A DNA stretch of 64,000 bases from Lampropedia cohaerens (GTDB taxonomy: Bacteria; Pseudomonadota; Gammaproteobacteria; Burkholderiales; Burkholderiaceae_C). Where the stretch lies: assembly GCF_001005215.1 (NCBI RefSeq), contig NZ_LBNQ01000020.1, positions 1 to 64,000 of the forward strand, in the 5' to 3' direction. The number at the start of each line of letters is the position of its first letter. Position 1 is the first letter of the stretch. The notes under the pieces were generated by a model that did no database searches, had not been told where the DNA came from, and was given only the letters and a program-made list of their open reading frames with translations. Made by a program: the position numbers and the translations under genes. This document shows, piece by piece, positions 10,422-18,333 of this stretch.

Positions 10422-11001
10422 ATCGGCGAGCTATTGCCGCGGTCCGTCTCCTGCCAGGGCGTTGATGCATGGGTGGTGCCTGCCAGCGGTGTCAGCAGGC
10501 GTTCGGGCAACGGAGGCGTCGGCGCAAGGTTTCAGGCACAACACAGCGAGCGGGCAAAAAAAGAGGCACCATGAAGGTGCCTTTTCAATGCTTGTTCTTG
10601 GATACCGCTGGTTATAGGTTTTATGCAGTTGCCGCCGGTACGTGCCGGGCTGGCTTGATGTCTCCTCGGCCTTCTCAGTCAGCGACAGAACCGGTAGGTT
10701 TTGCGCTGCGAGTGCACTTAATGTAGGCGTCATGCACCGTGATGGGTATTGGTAGTTTCCCCTGTTTGGGTATGCGAGCCCGGCTTCGGCACGCGGCTCA
10801 CGATCTTTTTGTCCTGTGCGGTGCTTCGTGTTGGGCCGTTTCCTACCTAAGCTTTATTGCCCGCATGGCATGATGCCTGCTGGTCGACGCAGCGACGAAT
10901 TGACATCCACAAGCGTGGTTACACTTGCCAGCGCATTACCGCGCCGGCGACGCGGGCCGTCCTGAATAGGTAGGGACCTGGCATTTGAAGTTGGTATTGT
11001 C
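10422..11001. other. Gene-free region with possible minus-strand small RNA
   Basis: About 580 bases hold no credible protein gene. On the minus strand there are several hairpins: GAGCC/GGCTC around 10777-10800, GTGCA/TGCAC around 10712-10738, a CCGG/CCGG pair around 10635-10648, and a strong terminator at 10554-10582. No known RNA family (tmRNA, SRP RNA, RNase P RNA) could be recognised. A 100-codon open frame on the minus strand (10431-10733) runs through the terminator and is not believed. Confidence 0.4.
10553..10585 (-). terminator. Intrinsic terminator, strongest on the minus strand
   Basis: A perfect seven-base-pair stem, AGGCACC / GGTGCCT with a five-base loop, lies at 10564-10582. 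Read on the minus strand it is followed by TCTTTTTTT; on the plus strand only by TTT. It may serve hisD weakly on the plus strand, but its form points to a transcript coming from the right on the minus strand. Confidence 0.75.
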
Positions 11002-12141
11002 TTGACGAGGTTTCTTTTGCAGCAGCACTACCCCAGTCTGGAAAGGGATGCCGAAGGGCAGGGGGCGCCGTGGCGCCTGCTTGGCTGCTGGGATGCCGCA
11101 ATGCTCAGTGACCGCAAGGTCTGGCGGCAGCTGCGCGGTACGTTGCGGAATGCGGCCCAAACCCCCGCTGCATGGGACTTGACGCAGGCCGAGCGTTTTG
11201 ACCATATCGCAGCCCAGTTGCTCTGGTATGCCTGGGGGGGCAGGGAGCCGGCTGACCTGCAGGCCAGCCAGGCGCAGCGTGCCATTCTTGAACGGGTTGC
11301 ACGCTTTACGCCGACGGATCCTCTGGCCGATCCTGACGATACCTGGCTCAAGGGTTTCCAGAAGATCGGCCAGCTCTCCCTCAATGGGATGACCCACGCA
11401 TTCAAGATGCTTGCGCTGGTCGGGCAGCTTTTGATCGATATGCTGAAGGTAGTGCGTCAGCCGCTGCGTGGCCCCTGGCACGATTTCAGTGCGCATCTGT
11501 TTCGCATGGGGGCGCAGGCCCTGCCCATTACCGCGCTGGTGGGGTTTCTGATCGGCGTAGTCATCGCGTACCTGCTTGCATTGCAGTTGCGCCAGTTCGG
11601 TGCCGATGCGTTCATCGTCAATATTCTGGGCATCTCGCTGACGCGCGAACTTGGCCCGTTGCTGGCGGCCATTTTGGTGGCGGGCCGCTCGGGTTCTGCC
11701 ATCACTGCGCAGATCGGTGTCATGCGTGTCAACGAGGAGCTGGACGCGATGCGGGTCATGGGCATTGCGCACGGATTTCGTCTGGTCTTGCCGCGCGCGA
11801 TGGCGCTGGCCATTGCGATGCCGCTGGTCAGTCTGTGGACCACACTGGCCGCGTTGCTGGGCGGCATCTGGGCGTCCGACTTTGCCTTGGGTGTCTCGCC
11901 CGCCTACTTTCTCGAGAGCCTGCCCGATGCCGTCAACATTGCCAATCTCTGGCTGGGCATGGCCAAGTCCGTGGTGTTTGGCTTGGCCATTGCGCTGATT
12001 GGCTGCCATTGGGGGTTGTGGGTCCAGCCCAATACCGAAAGCCTGGGCAATGGCACGACGGCTTCGGTGGTGACGTCGATCACGGCGGTGATCGTCATCG
12101 ATGCGGTGTTTGCCATCATCTTCCGCAATGTGGGGTTCTGA
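11002..12141 (+). CDS. mlaE: MlaE-type lipid ABC transporter permease with N-terminal STAS-like region
   Basis: A 379-residue permease of the MlaE/YrbE family, the inner-membrane part of a phospholipid transporter between outer and inner membranes. Residues 1-110 are soluble and resemble the STAS-like extension found in some fused MlaE proteins; the remaining 270 residues hold five or so helices with the family motifs LVGFLIGVVIAY, ELGPLLAAILVAGRSGSA and MRVNEELDAMRVMGI. The frame opens at a stop at 10963 and has no ATG before residue 34; a TTG at 11002 is taken as start. The ATPase gene begins two bases after the stop, followed by an MCE protein and a lipoprotein: one operon. Confidence 0.9.
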   Translation: MTRFLLQQHYPSLERDAEGQGAPWRLLGCWDAAMLSDRKVWRQLRGTLRNAAQTPAAWDLTQAERFDHIAAQLLWYAWGGREPADLQASQAQRAILERVARFTPTDPLADPDDTWLKGFQKIGQLSLNGMTHAFKMLALVGQLLIDMLKVVRQPLRGPWHDFSAHLFRMGAQALPITALVGFLIGVVIAYLLALQLRQFGADAFIVNILGISLTRELGPLLAAILVAGRSGSAITAQIGVMRVNEELDAMRVMGIAHGFRLVLPRAMALAIAMPLVSLWTTLAALLGGIWASDFALGVSPAYFLESLPDAVNIANLWLGMAKSVVFGLAIALIGCHWGLWVQPNTESLGNGTTASVVTSITAVIVIDAVFAIIFRNVGF

Positions 12142-12142
12142 G

Positions 12143-12970
12143 ATGGATGCTGTCAACCCCGTGAAAGGCAATGCGCAGAAGGCCCAGGACGATGTGCTGG
12201 TGCGCATCGAGAAGCTATGGACAGTGTTCGGCCAGGGCGAGAAGGCCTTTTCCGTGCACCAGGATCTGGACCTGGAGGTGCGCCGTGGCGAGATTCTCAC
12301 CATCGTGGGAGGCTCCGGCACCGGCAAGACGGTGCTGTTGCGCCATATTCTGGGCTTGACCCGGCCTAGTCGTGGCACGGTGCGCATCGACGGGCAGGAG
12401 GCCAGCGCATTGCCCACCGAGGGGGCGTCGGCACGCATGGGCATGCTGTTTCAGCACGGTGCGCTGTTCTCCGCCTTCAACGTGCTGGACAACATTGCCT
12501 TTGCGTTGCGCGAACAGGACAGCCTTCCTGAGGAAGTCGTGCGTGACGCCGCACTGGTGAAGCTGCAAATGGTGGGCCTCAAGCCCGAGCATGCGCTGCG
12601 CATGCCGTCCGATCTCTCGGGGGGCATGATCAAGCGCGTGGCGCTTGCGCGCGCGCTCATCATGGATCCGCCGCTGCTGCTGCTGGATGAGCCGACGGCG
12701 GGCCTGGACCCACTGGGATCCGATGAGTTCTGTGCATTGCTGCTTGACGTGCAGCGCGAACTGGGCCTGACTGTGATCATGGTCACGCACGATCTGGATA
12801 CGCTCTATGCGCTCAGCACGCGCGTGGCCGTGCTGGCGGAAAAGAAAGTCATTGTCGTTGGCACGCCTGAAGAGGTGGTGCAGTTCAAGCATCCGTTCAT
12901 CGAGACCTTTTTTCTCGGTGAGCGCGGACGCCGTGCCATGCAGCCGCTGCCGCAGCAGGCGGCACAGTAG
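12143..12970 (+). CDS. mlaF: MlaF-type lipid ABC transporter ATPase
   Basis: A 275-residue ATPase with Walker A GGSGTGKTV, signature LSGGMIKRVALARA, Walker B LLLLDEPTAGLDPLGS and the H-loop VMVTHDLDTL. The FQHGALFSAFNVLDNIAF stretch after the Q-loop and the SGGMIKR signature are typical of MlaF. The start at 12143 is the ATG immediately after the permease stop; an upstream ATG at 12101 lies inside the permease gene. It energises lipid movement by the permease encoded on its left, using the MCE protein encoded on its right as the lipid-binding partner. Confidence 0.93.
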   Translation: MDAVNPVKGNAQKAQDDVLVRIEKLWTVFGQGEKAFSVHQDLDLEVRRGEILTIVGGSGTGKTVLLRHILGLTRPSRGTVRIDGQEASALPTEGASARMGMLFQHGALFSAFNVLDNIAFALREQDSLPEEVVRDAALVKLQMVGLKPEHALRMPSDLSGGMIKRVALARALIMDPPLLLLDEPTAGLDPLGSDEFCALLLDVQRELGLTVIMVTHDLDTLYALSTRVAVLAEKKVIVVGTPEEVVQFKHPFIETFFLGERGRRAMQPLPQQAAQ

Positions 12971-12982
12971 AAGGGGCAGGAG

Positions 12983-13945
12983 ATGGAAAACAAGTCACAC
13001 GCCGTCGCTGCGGGAGTGTTCGTGCTCTCGCTGATCGTTGTGCTCGGGATTCTTGCGGTGTGGCTGACGGCCGATCGCGGCAGCTACGCGACGTATGAAC
13101 TATCCACACCACAGGCCGTGACAGGCCTGCAGCCACAGGCACCGGTGCGCTACAAGGGGGTGGCCGTTGGGCGGGTGGAGTACATCGGCTTTGACGATGA
13201 ACGCGAGGGGAATGTGTTGATCCGTATCTCCGTCAGTGAGGACACCCCGGTTCAGCCGACGACCTACGCATCACTCGGTTATCAGGGTGTGACCGGGTTG
13301 GCCTATATCGATCTTGATGATGCGCCCAGACCGATTCCTGATCTTGGCCAATCGTCGCGGGGCTACAAGCGGCTGGCCATGCGGCCGTCAAATCTCAGCC
13401 AGTTGGCGGCCATGGGGCCGGAGGTGATCGGCGATGTGCGCCAGACCATGGCCAGCATCAACGCATTGCTGGATGCGCAAAACCGTGAAGTTTTTGTGGC
13501 GACATTGGCCAACATCGGTGCGGCGGCGCAGAACACCGCATCGCTGGTGGAGAACATCAACCGCAGCTGGGCCGAGGAGATCCGTCCGACCATCGACGCG
13601 GTCAGCCGCGGACTTGGCAGCAACATGCAGGCGATGGAGCGCGCCGCCAACAGCATTGATGCCATGTCGCGGGAAATCGCCCAGCTGACGGCGCGCGTCG
13701 GTGCCGAGAACGGGCCGGTGGACCAACTGGGCGAGGCCAGCGCCTCGTTTGCCGCTGCCGCCAGCGAGATCAACCTTGCCACATTGCCGCGCGTGCAGCG
13801 CACACTGGAGGACATCAGCGCGGCCATGCGCGAGTTGTCCCGGCTGGCGCGAGGCATCGAGCAGAATCCGCAGTCGTTCATCTTCGGCCCCGATACTTCC
13901 CGACCTGGTCCTGGCGAGCCCGGCTATGTCGCTCCCGGGCGCTGA
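12983..13945 (+). CDS. mlaD: MlaD/MCE-family lipid transport protein
   Basis: A 320-residue protein with one N-terminal transmembrane helix (residues 8-29) and an MCE domain (about 37-113; YELSTPQAVTGLQPQAPVRYKG and VAVGRVEYIGFD). The remaining 200 residues are largely alpha-helical and rich in alanine, consistent with a coiled helical extension reaching into the periplasm (IRPTIDAVSRGLGSNMQAME), longer than E. coli MlaD (183 residues). MCE proteins form hexameric rings that bind lipids. The gene follows mlaF by 12 bases. A dispersed repeat begins right after the stop codon. Confidence 0.92.
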   Translation: MENKSHAVAAGVFVLSLIVVLGILAVWLTADRGSYATYELSTPQAVTGLQPQAPVRYKGVAVGRVEYIGFDDEREGNVLIRISVSEDTPVQPTTYASLGYQGVTGLAYIDLDDAPRPIPDLGQSSRGYKRLAMRPSNLSQLAAMGPEVIGDVRQTMASINALLDAQNREVFVATLANIGAAAQNTASLVENINRSWAEEIRPTIDAVSRGLGSNMQAMERAANSIDAMSREIAQLTARVGAENGPVDQLGEASASFAAAASEINLATLPRVQRTLEDISAAMRELSRLARGIEQNPQSFIFGPDTSRPGPGEPGYVAPGR

Positions 13946-13950
13946 TTGGC

Positions 13951-13986
13951 TGCGCGGTGCATGAAAAGATCGTAAACAGGTTCTAA
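13951..13986 (+). repeat. Solo copy of a dispersed inverted-repeat end
   Basis: The segment from GCGCGGTGCATGAAAAGATC to about AACAGGTTCTAA matches, with few differences, both ends of the MITE-like element at 44438-44715. It sits five bases after the mlaD stop and before the lipoprotein gene, so it is inside an operon. No partner end is seen nearby. Confidence 0.75.
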
Positions 13987-14024
13987 ACACACGCGACCGT
14001 AGCTCAATGTCAGGAGTTCCAGCG

Positions 14025-14732
14025 ATGGCTTTCACGACGATTCGTTCCCATAACCTTGCACGTGCGGTAACGCGCGCCAGCACGCGTCTGATCGCATCGG
14101 GCGCCGCTGCTTTGGCATTGGCAGCCTGCGCGTCACTGCCAGCGCCAGCGCCTGCACCGGAGCTGTTCGACTTCGGCGTGCTGTACGAGCAGGCCAGTGC
14201 GGTGGCGCCACAGCAACCACACCCTCCATTGATGCTGGCACAGGTGACGGCAAATGGGCTGCCCACGAGCAGCGATCTGGTGCTGTATCGCTTCGCCTAT
14301 CTGGATGGATATGCGCTGCGTGCCTATCAGCAGGCGCGCTGGAGTCGTCCGGTCGAGGAACTGGTGGCGCAACAACTGCGCCAGCAGCTGGCGCAGCGCG
14401 GGCCGGTGCTGGAGCCGGGCGTGCGGGTGCGCCAGCCGGATGGCCAGATCCCTTTCGTGTTGCGGGTGGACATCGAGCAGTTCGAGCAGCGCTTTGTATC
14501 TGCCCAAGAGAGCGAGGCGCTGGTGCGCCTGCGGGCCACGGCAATGGCGCCGGGCGAAGGAGGCGATCGCCTGCTGGGGCAGCAGGTATTCACGCAGCGT
14601 GTGCCAGCCGCCACGCCCGATGCCGCGGGCGGCACGCGCGCGATGGCGATTGCGGTGCAGCAGCTTGGCGCGCAGCTGGACCAGTGGCTGAATACGGTAT
14701 TGCCGGCAGGCCGTGGCGTTGGCCCGGAGTGA
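14025..14732 (+). CDS. ABC-type transport auxiliary lipoprotein (PqiC-like)
   Basis: A 235-residue lipoprotein with a signal peptide and lipobox (LALAACAS), then a proline/alanine linker and an ABC_trans_aux-type domain (FDFGVLYEQ, SDLVLYRFAYLDGYALRAYQQARWSRPVEELVAQ). Relatives such as PqiC sit in the outer membrane and complete an MCE lipid pathway. The start at 14025 has an AGGAG box eight bases upstream (14012-14016); the in-frame ATG at 14007 has none. It closes the mlaEFD operon, 79 bases after mlaD, with a dispersed repeat in the gap. MlaC- and MlaA-like genes are absent here, so this is the variant that uses a lipoprotein partner. Confidence 0.87.
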   Translation: MAFTTIRSHNLARAVTRASTRLIASGAAALALAACASLPAPAPAPELFDFGVLYEQASAVAPQQPHPPLMLAQVTANGLPTSSDLVLYRFAYLDGYALRAYQQARWSRPVEELVAQQLRQQLAQRGPVLEPGVRVRQPDGQIPFVLRVDIEQFEQRFVSAQESEALVRLRATAMAPGEGGDRLLGQQVFTQRVPAATPDAAGGTRAMAIAVQQLGAQLDQWLNTVLPAGRGVGPE

Positions 14733-14781
14733 TCGCCTGTGGGCGCCGCCGCCAGGCACCACGAGGTGACGGGCCGTTCGG

Positions 14782-15627
14782 CTATTCGTCGAGCTCGCGG
14801 CGCAGGTTGGCAATCATGTCGATGCGCTGAACGCTGCGCTCGCCCAATGTCTGGGCCACGTGCTGCACGAGCAGATGCAGCATGCTGGCAGCTGCCATCG
14901 CTGAGAACGCATGCGTGCCGCTGGCGCAGTGGCAGGGCAGCACCAGCCCTGCGACGCGGCGCGCCCAGGCCACGTTGCGCACATCCACCACCGCCACCGT
15001 TGCCATCCTGGAGGCGGCCGCGTGCGCCATCAACCGGTCTGCCATCTGCGTGCGCGGTTGGGTCTGCACGATGAGCAGGGCATCCCTGGGCGCACAGTTG
15101 GCAAGCGATTCGGCCCACTGACCGGCCCGGTCATCCAGCACGAACACGTCTGGCCGCACCCGCGCAAATTGCGGGGCGACGAACTGCACCAGACCGCGGT
15201 CAACGCCCAGCCCGAGCAACCACACGTGCGGCGCTTTTGCAAGCGTCATTGCGGCGCTGCGCAGCAGATCGCTGCGCAGCCATTCGAATGTGCGTGCAAG
15301 GCTTTCCTGCTCGCTTTGCAGGTGGCTGGAGATGGACTGCGCCAGCTGCCCGCCTGCGCCTGCGCGCGATGGCGGGCGCTGCAATGCTGGCGCGAGGTTG
15401 CGTTCCTGACGTGCCTGCAGGCGCACCTCGTTGAAATCGCTGTAACCGAGGCTGCGAAACAGTCGTGCCGCCGTGGCCTTGGACACGCCGGCCATCGCCG
15501 CCAGTTCGGACGCCGAGTAGGCCAGCAGGTCCTCCGCACGGTCGAGCAGCAGCGCCGCAAGCTTGCGCTCGCTGGGGCTGAGGTGTTCATAATGTTCCTG
15601 GATGGCCAGGGTCAGGCGCGTTGTCAT
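14782..15627 (-). CDS. MurR/RpiR-family transcriptional regulator
   Basis: A 281-residue regulator with an N-terminal RpiR helix-turn-helix (LSPSERKLAALLL, then SASELAAMAGVSKATAARLFRSLGYSDFNEVR, about residues 18-70) and a C-terminal SIS domain (VWLLGLGVDRGLVQFV, DALLIVQTQPRTQMADRL) that normally binds a phosphosugar. The typical Ser residues of the SIS sugar-phosphate loop are not obvious, so its ligand may not be a sugar. It is transcribed away from the 5-FCL-like/ABC cluster and shares a 117-base intergenic region containing a perfect palindrome, so it probably controls that cluster. The start at 15627 is preferred to upstream in-frame ATGs (15702, 15741), which lie in or beyond the palindrome region. 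Confidence 0.88.
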   Translation of the reverse strand: MTTRLTLAIQEHYEHLSPSERKLAALLLDRAEDLLAYSASELAAMAGVSKATAARLFRSLGYSDFNEVRLQARQERNLAPALQRPPSRAGAGGQLAQSISSHLQSEQESLARTFEWLRSDLLRSAAMTLAKAPHVWLLGLGVDRGLVQFVAPQFARVRPDVFVLDDRAGQWAESLANCAPRDALLIVQTQPRTQMADRLMAHAAASRMATVAVVDVRNVAWARRVAGLVLPCHCASGTHAFSAMAAASMLHLLVQHVAQTLGERSVQRIDMIANLRRELDE

Positions 15628-15715
15628 GAGTGGCGAGCATAGCCGAGCAACACGCGCTCGAGCGGCAAAAGCTGCCGCAACGAGACTGTCCCCAAGGGGC
15701 ATTGGAGGACGGATG

Positions 15716-15742
15716 TTGAAACTGCAGTTTCCGTAATACAAT
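15716..15742 (+). promoter_or_regulatory. Possible promoter of the 5-FCL-like/ABC operon
   Basis: TTGAAA (15716-15721) and TACAAT (15737-15742) are 15 bases apart, slightly short of optimal. The -35 box overlaps the palindromic site. If transcription starts near 15749, translation of the first gene would begin at 15769 rather than 15745. Confidence 0.45.
15718..15731. promoter_or_regulatory. Palindromic operator candidate for the RpiR-type regulator
   Basis: GAAACTGCAGTTTC is a perfect 14-base palindrome, of the GAAA-N6-TTTC form known for some RpiR-family sites (for example GGAA-N6-TTCC for rhizobial IolR). A further TTTCC...GGAAA pair with 14 bases between the arms spans 15728-15751, sharing one half-site. 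The position over the -35 box suits repression of the divergent operon. Confidence 0.55.
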
Positions 15743-15744
15743 TT

Positions 15745-16554
15745 ATGGAAACGATTGATTCAATTCTCATGGTGCAGAAACGACGAGTCGAGACGGAAGT
15801 GGCCGATGCCCAGCTGCGCCATGGCGTCTGGGAGGATCTGGCGGCGGTGGCGCGGCCGGATTCGCGCTTTCACCTGCGATTTACCGAGTTCATTCCCGAC
15901 TTCGCAGGCGCAGCCGATGCCGTCGAGCGGCTGGTGTGCTTGCCCGACTTTGCCCGGGCCACGCACGTGTTCCTGACGCCGGACAACAGCCTGACCGGTC
16001 TGCGCCAGCGCTGCCTGGAGGCGGGCATTAGCGTGGTCGTCTCCAGTTACGACATGGCGCGCGGATTCTTCCATTTCCCCGCAGGCAGCGTGCCACGAGA
16101 TCTGGCACGCTACGCCGCGTGGCTCGACGGGCTGGAGCACTTCGCAAAGCCGGTATCGCTGGCCGAACTGGCGGCGCTGGGGCGCTTTGACTGGGTGGTG
16201 ACAGGTGCCGCCGCAGTTGCCACCTCGGGCGTGCGGTTCGGGCGCGGTCACGGCTGGTTCGATCTGGAATGGCGCCTGTTCGGTGAACTGGGCCTGGTGG
16301 ATGCGCGCACGCCCATTGCCACACTGGTGCACGATGTTCAGGTGCTGGAGCAGCCGCTGTTTCCTGCCGAGGAGGACATTCCGGTCGACGTCATCTGCAC
16401 GCCCTCGCGCACGCTGCAGGTGCCGCGCGTGCAGTCCCGCCCCCGCCGCATCGACTGGGCACGCATCAGCCAGAGTCAGATTCAGGCCGCTCCGGCCTTG
16501 CGCGAACTGCGTCAGGCGCAGGGTCTGAGTGCCCCCCAAAACCCATCTTCCTGA
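15745..16554 (+). CDS. 5-formyltetrahydrofolate cyclo-ligase-like protein (COG0212 paralogue 1)
   Basis: A 269-residue protein with the NagB/RpiA/CoA-transferase-like fold of 5-formyltetrahydrofolate cyclo-ligase. The substrate/ATP motif is GRGHGWFDLEW (residues 166-176), the form seen in the 5-FCL-like paralogue group (MTHFSD-like: GKG-x-G-x-x-D-x-E) rather than the GGGYYDR form of true cyclo-ligases. Other landmarks are FLTPDNSL, DWVVTGAAAVATSGVRFG and VHDVQVLEQ. Published comparative genomics links this paralogue group to thiamine metabolism, with no defined reaction. It is the first gene of an operon with an ABC importer and a second paralogue (19946-20695). Translation may begin at 15769 (MVQKRRVE), which fits the promoter and the length of the second copy better. 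Confidence 0.82.
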   Translation: METIDSILMVQKRRVETEVADAQLRHGVWEDLAAVARPDSRFHLRFTEFIPDFAGAADAVERLVCLPDFARATHVFLTPDNSLTGLRQRCLEAGISVVVSSYDMARGFFHFPAGSVPRDLARYAAWLDGLEHFAKPVSLAELAALGRFDWVVTGAAAVATSGVRFGRGHGWFDLEWRLFGELGLVDARTPIATLVHDVQVLEQPLFPAEEDIPVDVICTPSRTLQVPRVQSRPRRIDWARISQSQIQAAPALRELRQAQGLSAPQNPSS

Positions 16555-16565
16555 GGAGTTTTTCC

Positions 16566-17537
16566 ATGCCGTTGAGCCGCCGTCACTTTCTCTCTGCCGC
16601 CGCCGCAGGGGCTGCCGCTGCCAGTTTGCCGCTTGCCGCCATGGCGCAGTCGGCGCGTCCGTTGACGATGCAGGCCGCCTGGATCAATGACGCAGAGTTT
16701 CTCGGCTACTTCGTGGCCCTGGAGGAGGGCTTTTACCAGGCGCAGGGGCTGGATTTGACGTATCTGCCCGGGGGGCCGGACGTCATTCCGGAAGCCTCCC
16801 TGCTGTCTGGGCGCGCGGATGTTGCGCTGGCCACGGTGGAGACGGCCATTCGCGCCATCACCGCGCAGGGGGCGCCGCTGGTCATCATCGGCGCGCAGTA
16901 CCAGAAGAGCCCCGTTGGCATCGTCAGCCTGGCAAGCAATCCCATCCGTACACCTGCGGACATGATCGGCAAGACCATCGCCGTGCCGCCAGTCAACCGC
17001 CTGACCATCGACGCCGTGCTCAAGCTCAACGGCATCGAGCGCAAACAGGTGCGCATCGTGCCCTATGCCTATGACCCGACGCCGCTGCTCAAGGGCGAGA
17101 TCGATGGCTCGCTGGACTTCGTCACCAATGTGCCGTTCACCATCCAGAGCCATGGGCAGGAGCCGGTGAGCTTCCTGTTGGCCGATCACCAGCTGCCGCT
17201 GTTCAACGATGTGGTCGTGGTCACGCGCGAAACCCTGCAGGAGCGGCGCGACGATCTGGTGCGCTTTCTGCGCGCCAGCCGCCAGGGCTGGGACGAGAAC
17301 TTCCGTGACGTTGATGGCTGGCCGCCACGGTTTGCGCAGAGCTGGTTCAAGGGCACGGGGCGCAGCATTGCCAACGAGGTCTACTTCAACAACGCGCAGA
17401 AACCGCTGATCGCGCACGAGCAGGGCGTCTTTGCGATGACCGATGCGGCCATCGCAGCCTGCGTGCAGGCCCTCAATGCGGTGGGGGTGGCGGCCGATGC
17501 CAGCCATTTCGACACCAGCCTGCTGGCAGAAGTCTGA
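16566..17537 (+). CDS. NMT1/THI5-like ABC substrate-binding protein
   Basis: A 323-residue periplasmic binding protein. It has a twin-arginine signal (SRRHFLS at residues 4-10, hydrophobic A-rich core, cleavage near AMAQS), so it is probably exported folded. The mature part follows the NMT1/THI5 plan: [23 protein letters not shown], then [22 protein letters not shown] and [23 protein letters not shown]. Relatives bind thiamine pyrimidines (ThiY), sulfonates, nitrate or riboflavin-like compounds, so the exact ligand is open. A GAGGAG box precedes the ATG. It sits 11 bases after the first 5-FCL-like gene and seven before the ATPase gene. Confidence 0.87.
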   Translation: MPLSRRHFLSAAAAGAAAASLPLAAMAQSARPLTMQAAWINDAEFLGYFVALEEGFYQAQGLDLTYLPGGPDVIPEASLLSGRADVALATVETAIRAITAQGAPLVIIGAQYQKSPVGIVSLASNPIRTPADMIGKTIAVPPVNRLTIDAVLKLNGIERKQVRIVPYAYDPTPLLKGEIDGSLDFVTNVPFTIQSHGQEPVSFLLADHQLPLFNDVVVVTRETLQERRDDLVRFLRASRQGWDENFRDVDGWPPRFAQSWFKGTGRSIANEVYFNNAQKPLIAHEQGVFAMTDAAIAACVQALNAVGVAADASHFDTSLLAEV

Positions 17538-17544
17538 GCTGCAC

Positions 17545-18333
17545 ATGCCTGCCTCCGAGATTGTCATCGCCCATGCGCAGCGCAACTTTGCGCGTGCCGC
17601 GCAGGCCCCGCTGGTGGCGCTGCAGGACGTGAACCTGCACTGCGCGCCGGGCTCCTTCACGGCCTTGATCGGGCCGTCCGGTTGCGGCAAGTCGACCCTG
17701 CTGCGGCTCATCGCCGGGCTCGATCGCCCGGATGCGGGCAGCGTCAAGGTGGCCGCAGATGATCCCGAGCGCCTGCAGAAGGCTGGACGGCTTGGCATCG
17801 CATTCCAGGATGCGGCGCTGCTGCCGTGGCGGACGGTCACACAGAACATCCGGCTGCCGCTGGACATCACCGGTCAGTACCAGGCGGGCGATGCCGCGCG
17901 CATTGCCGCACTGGTGGAGTTGGTGGGGCTGCAGAGGTTCGAGGCGGCGCTGCCGGCACAGCTCTCAGGCGGCATGCGCCAGCGCGTGGCCATCGCCCGC
18001 GCGCTGGTGACGCGCCCGGACGTGCTGCTGCTGGACGAGCCGTTCGGCGCGCTCGACCAGATCCTGCGCCGCAGCATGAATCTGGAGCTGCAGCGCATCT
18101 GGCTGGAGCGGCCCACCACCACGGTACTGGTCACGCACGGCATCGACGAGGCGGTGTTCCTGGCCGATCGCATCGTGGTCATGCATGGCAATCCCGGGCG
18201 CGTTGCGGCGGTCATTGACGTGCCGTTTGCGCGGCCGCGCGCACCGCAGCTGTTCGTCGAGCCGGCGTTTCGCGCGCTGGAGGAGCAGGTGGCCGAGGTG
18301 CTGTACGCCCAACGTGGCGGAGCGCATCCATGA
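17545..18333 (+). CDS. ABC importer ATPase (SsuB/ThiZ-like)
   Basis: A 262-residue ATPase with Walker [10 protein letters not shown] (residues 43-51), Q-loop [12 protein letters not shown], signature [15 protein letters not shown], Walker [12 protein letters not shown] and H-loop [15 protein letters not shown]. This is the nitrate/sulfonate/taurine importer subgroup, to which ThiZ also belongs. The start at 17545 is the first ATG after the binding-protein gene; an earlier in-frame ATG (17443) lies inside that gene. It overlaps the permease gene by four bases (ATGA, 18330-18333). Confidence 0.92.
   Translation: MPASEIVIAHAQRNFARAAQAPLVALQDVNLHCAPGSFTALIGPSGCGKSTLLRLIAGLDRPDAGSVKVAADDPERLQKAGRLGIAFQDAALLPWRTVTQNIRLPLDITGQYQAGDAARIAALVELVGLQRFEAALPAQLSGGMRQRVAIARALVTRPDVLLLDEPFGALDQILRRSMNLELQRIWLERPTTTVLVTHGIDEAVFLADRIVVMHGNPGRVAAVIDVPFARPRAPQLFVEPAFRALEEQVAEVLYAQRGGAHP

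Noticed and set aside
10431-10733. A 100-codon minus-strand open frame downstream of hisD
   Set aside because: It reads through a strong minus-strand terminator and has no ribosome-binding site or family features.
10900-10925. Plus-strand promoter TTGACA ... TACACT ahead of mlaE
   Set aside because: The boxes are only 14 bases apart, and no better -10 lies at 16-18 bases.
15628-15768. TPP riboswitch ahead of the 5-FCL-like/ABC operon
   Set aside because: None of the conserved THI-box stretches (such as CTGAGA with a distal ACCTGAT) are present.
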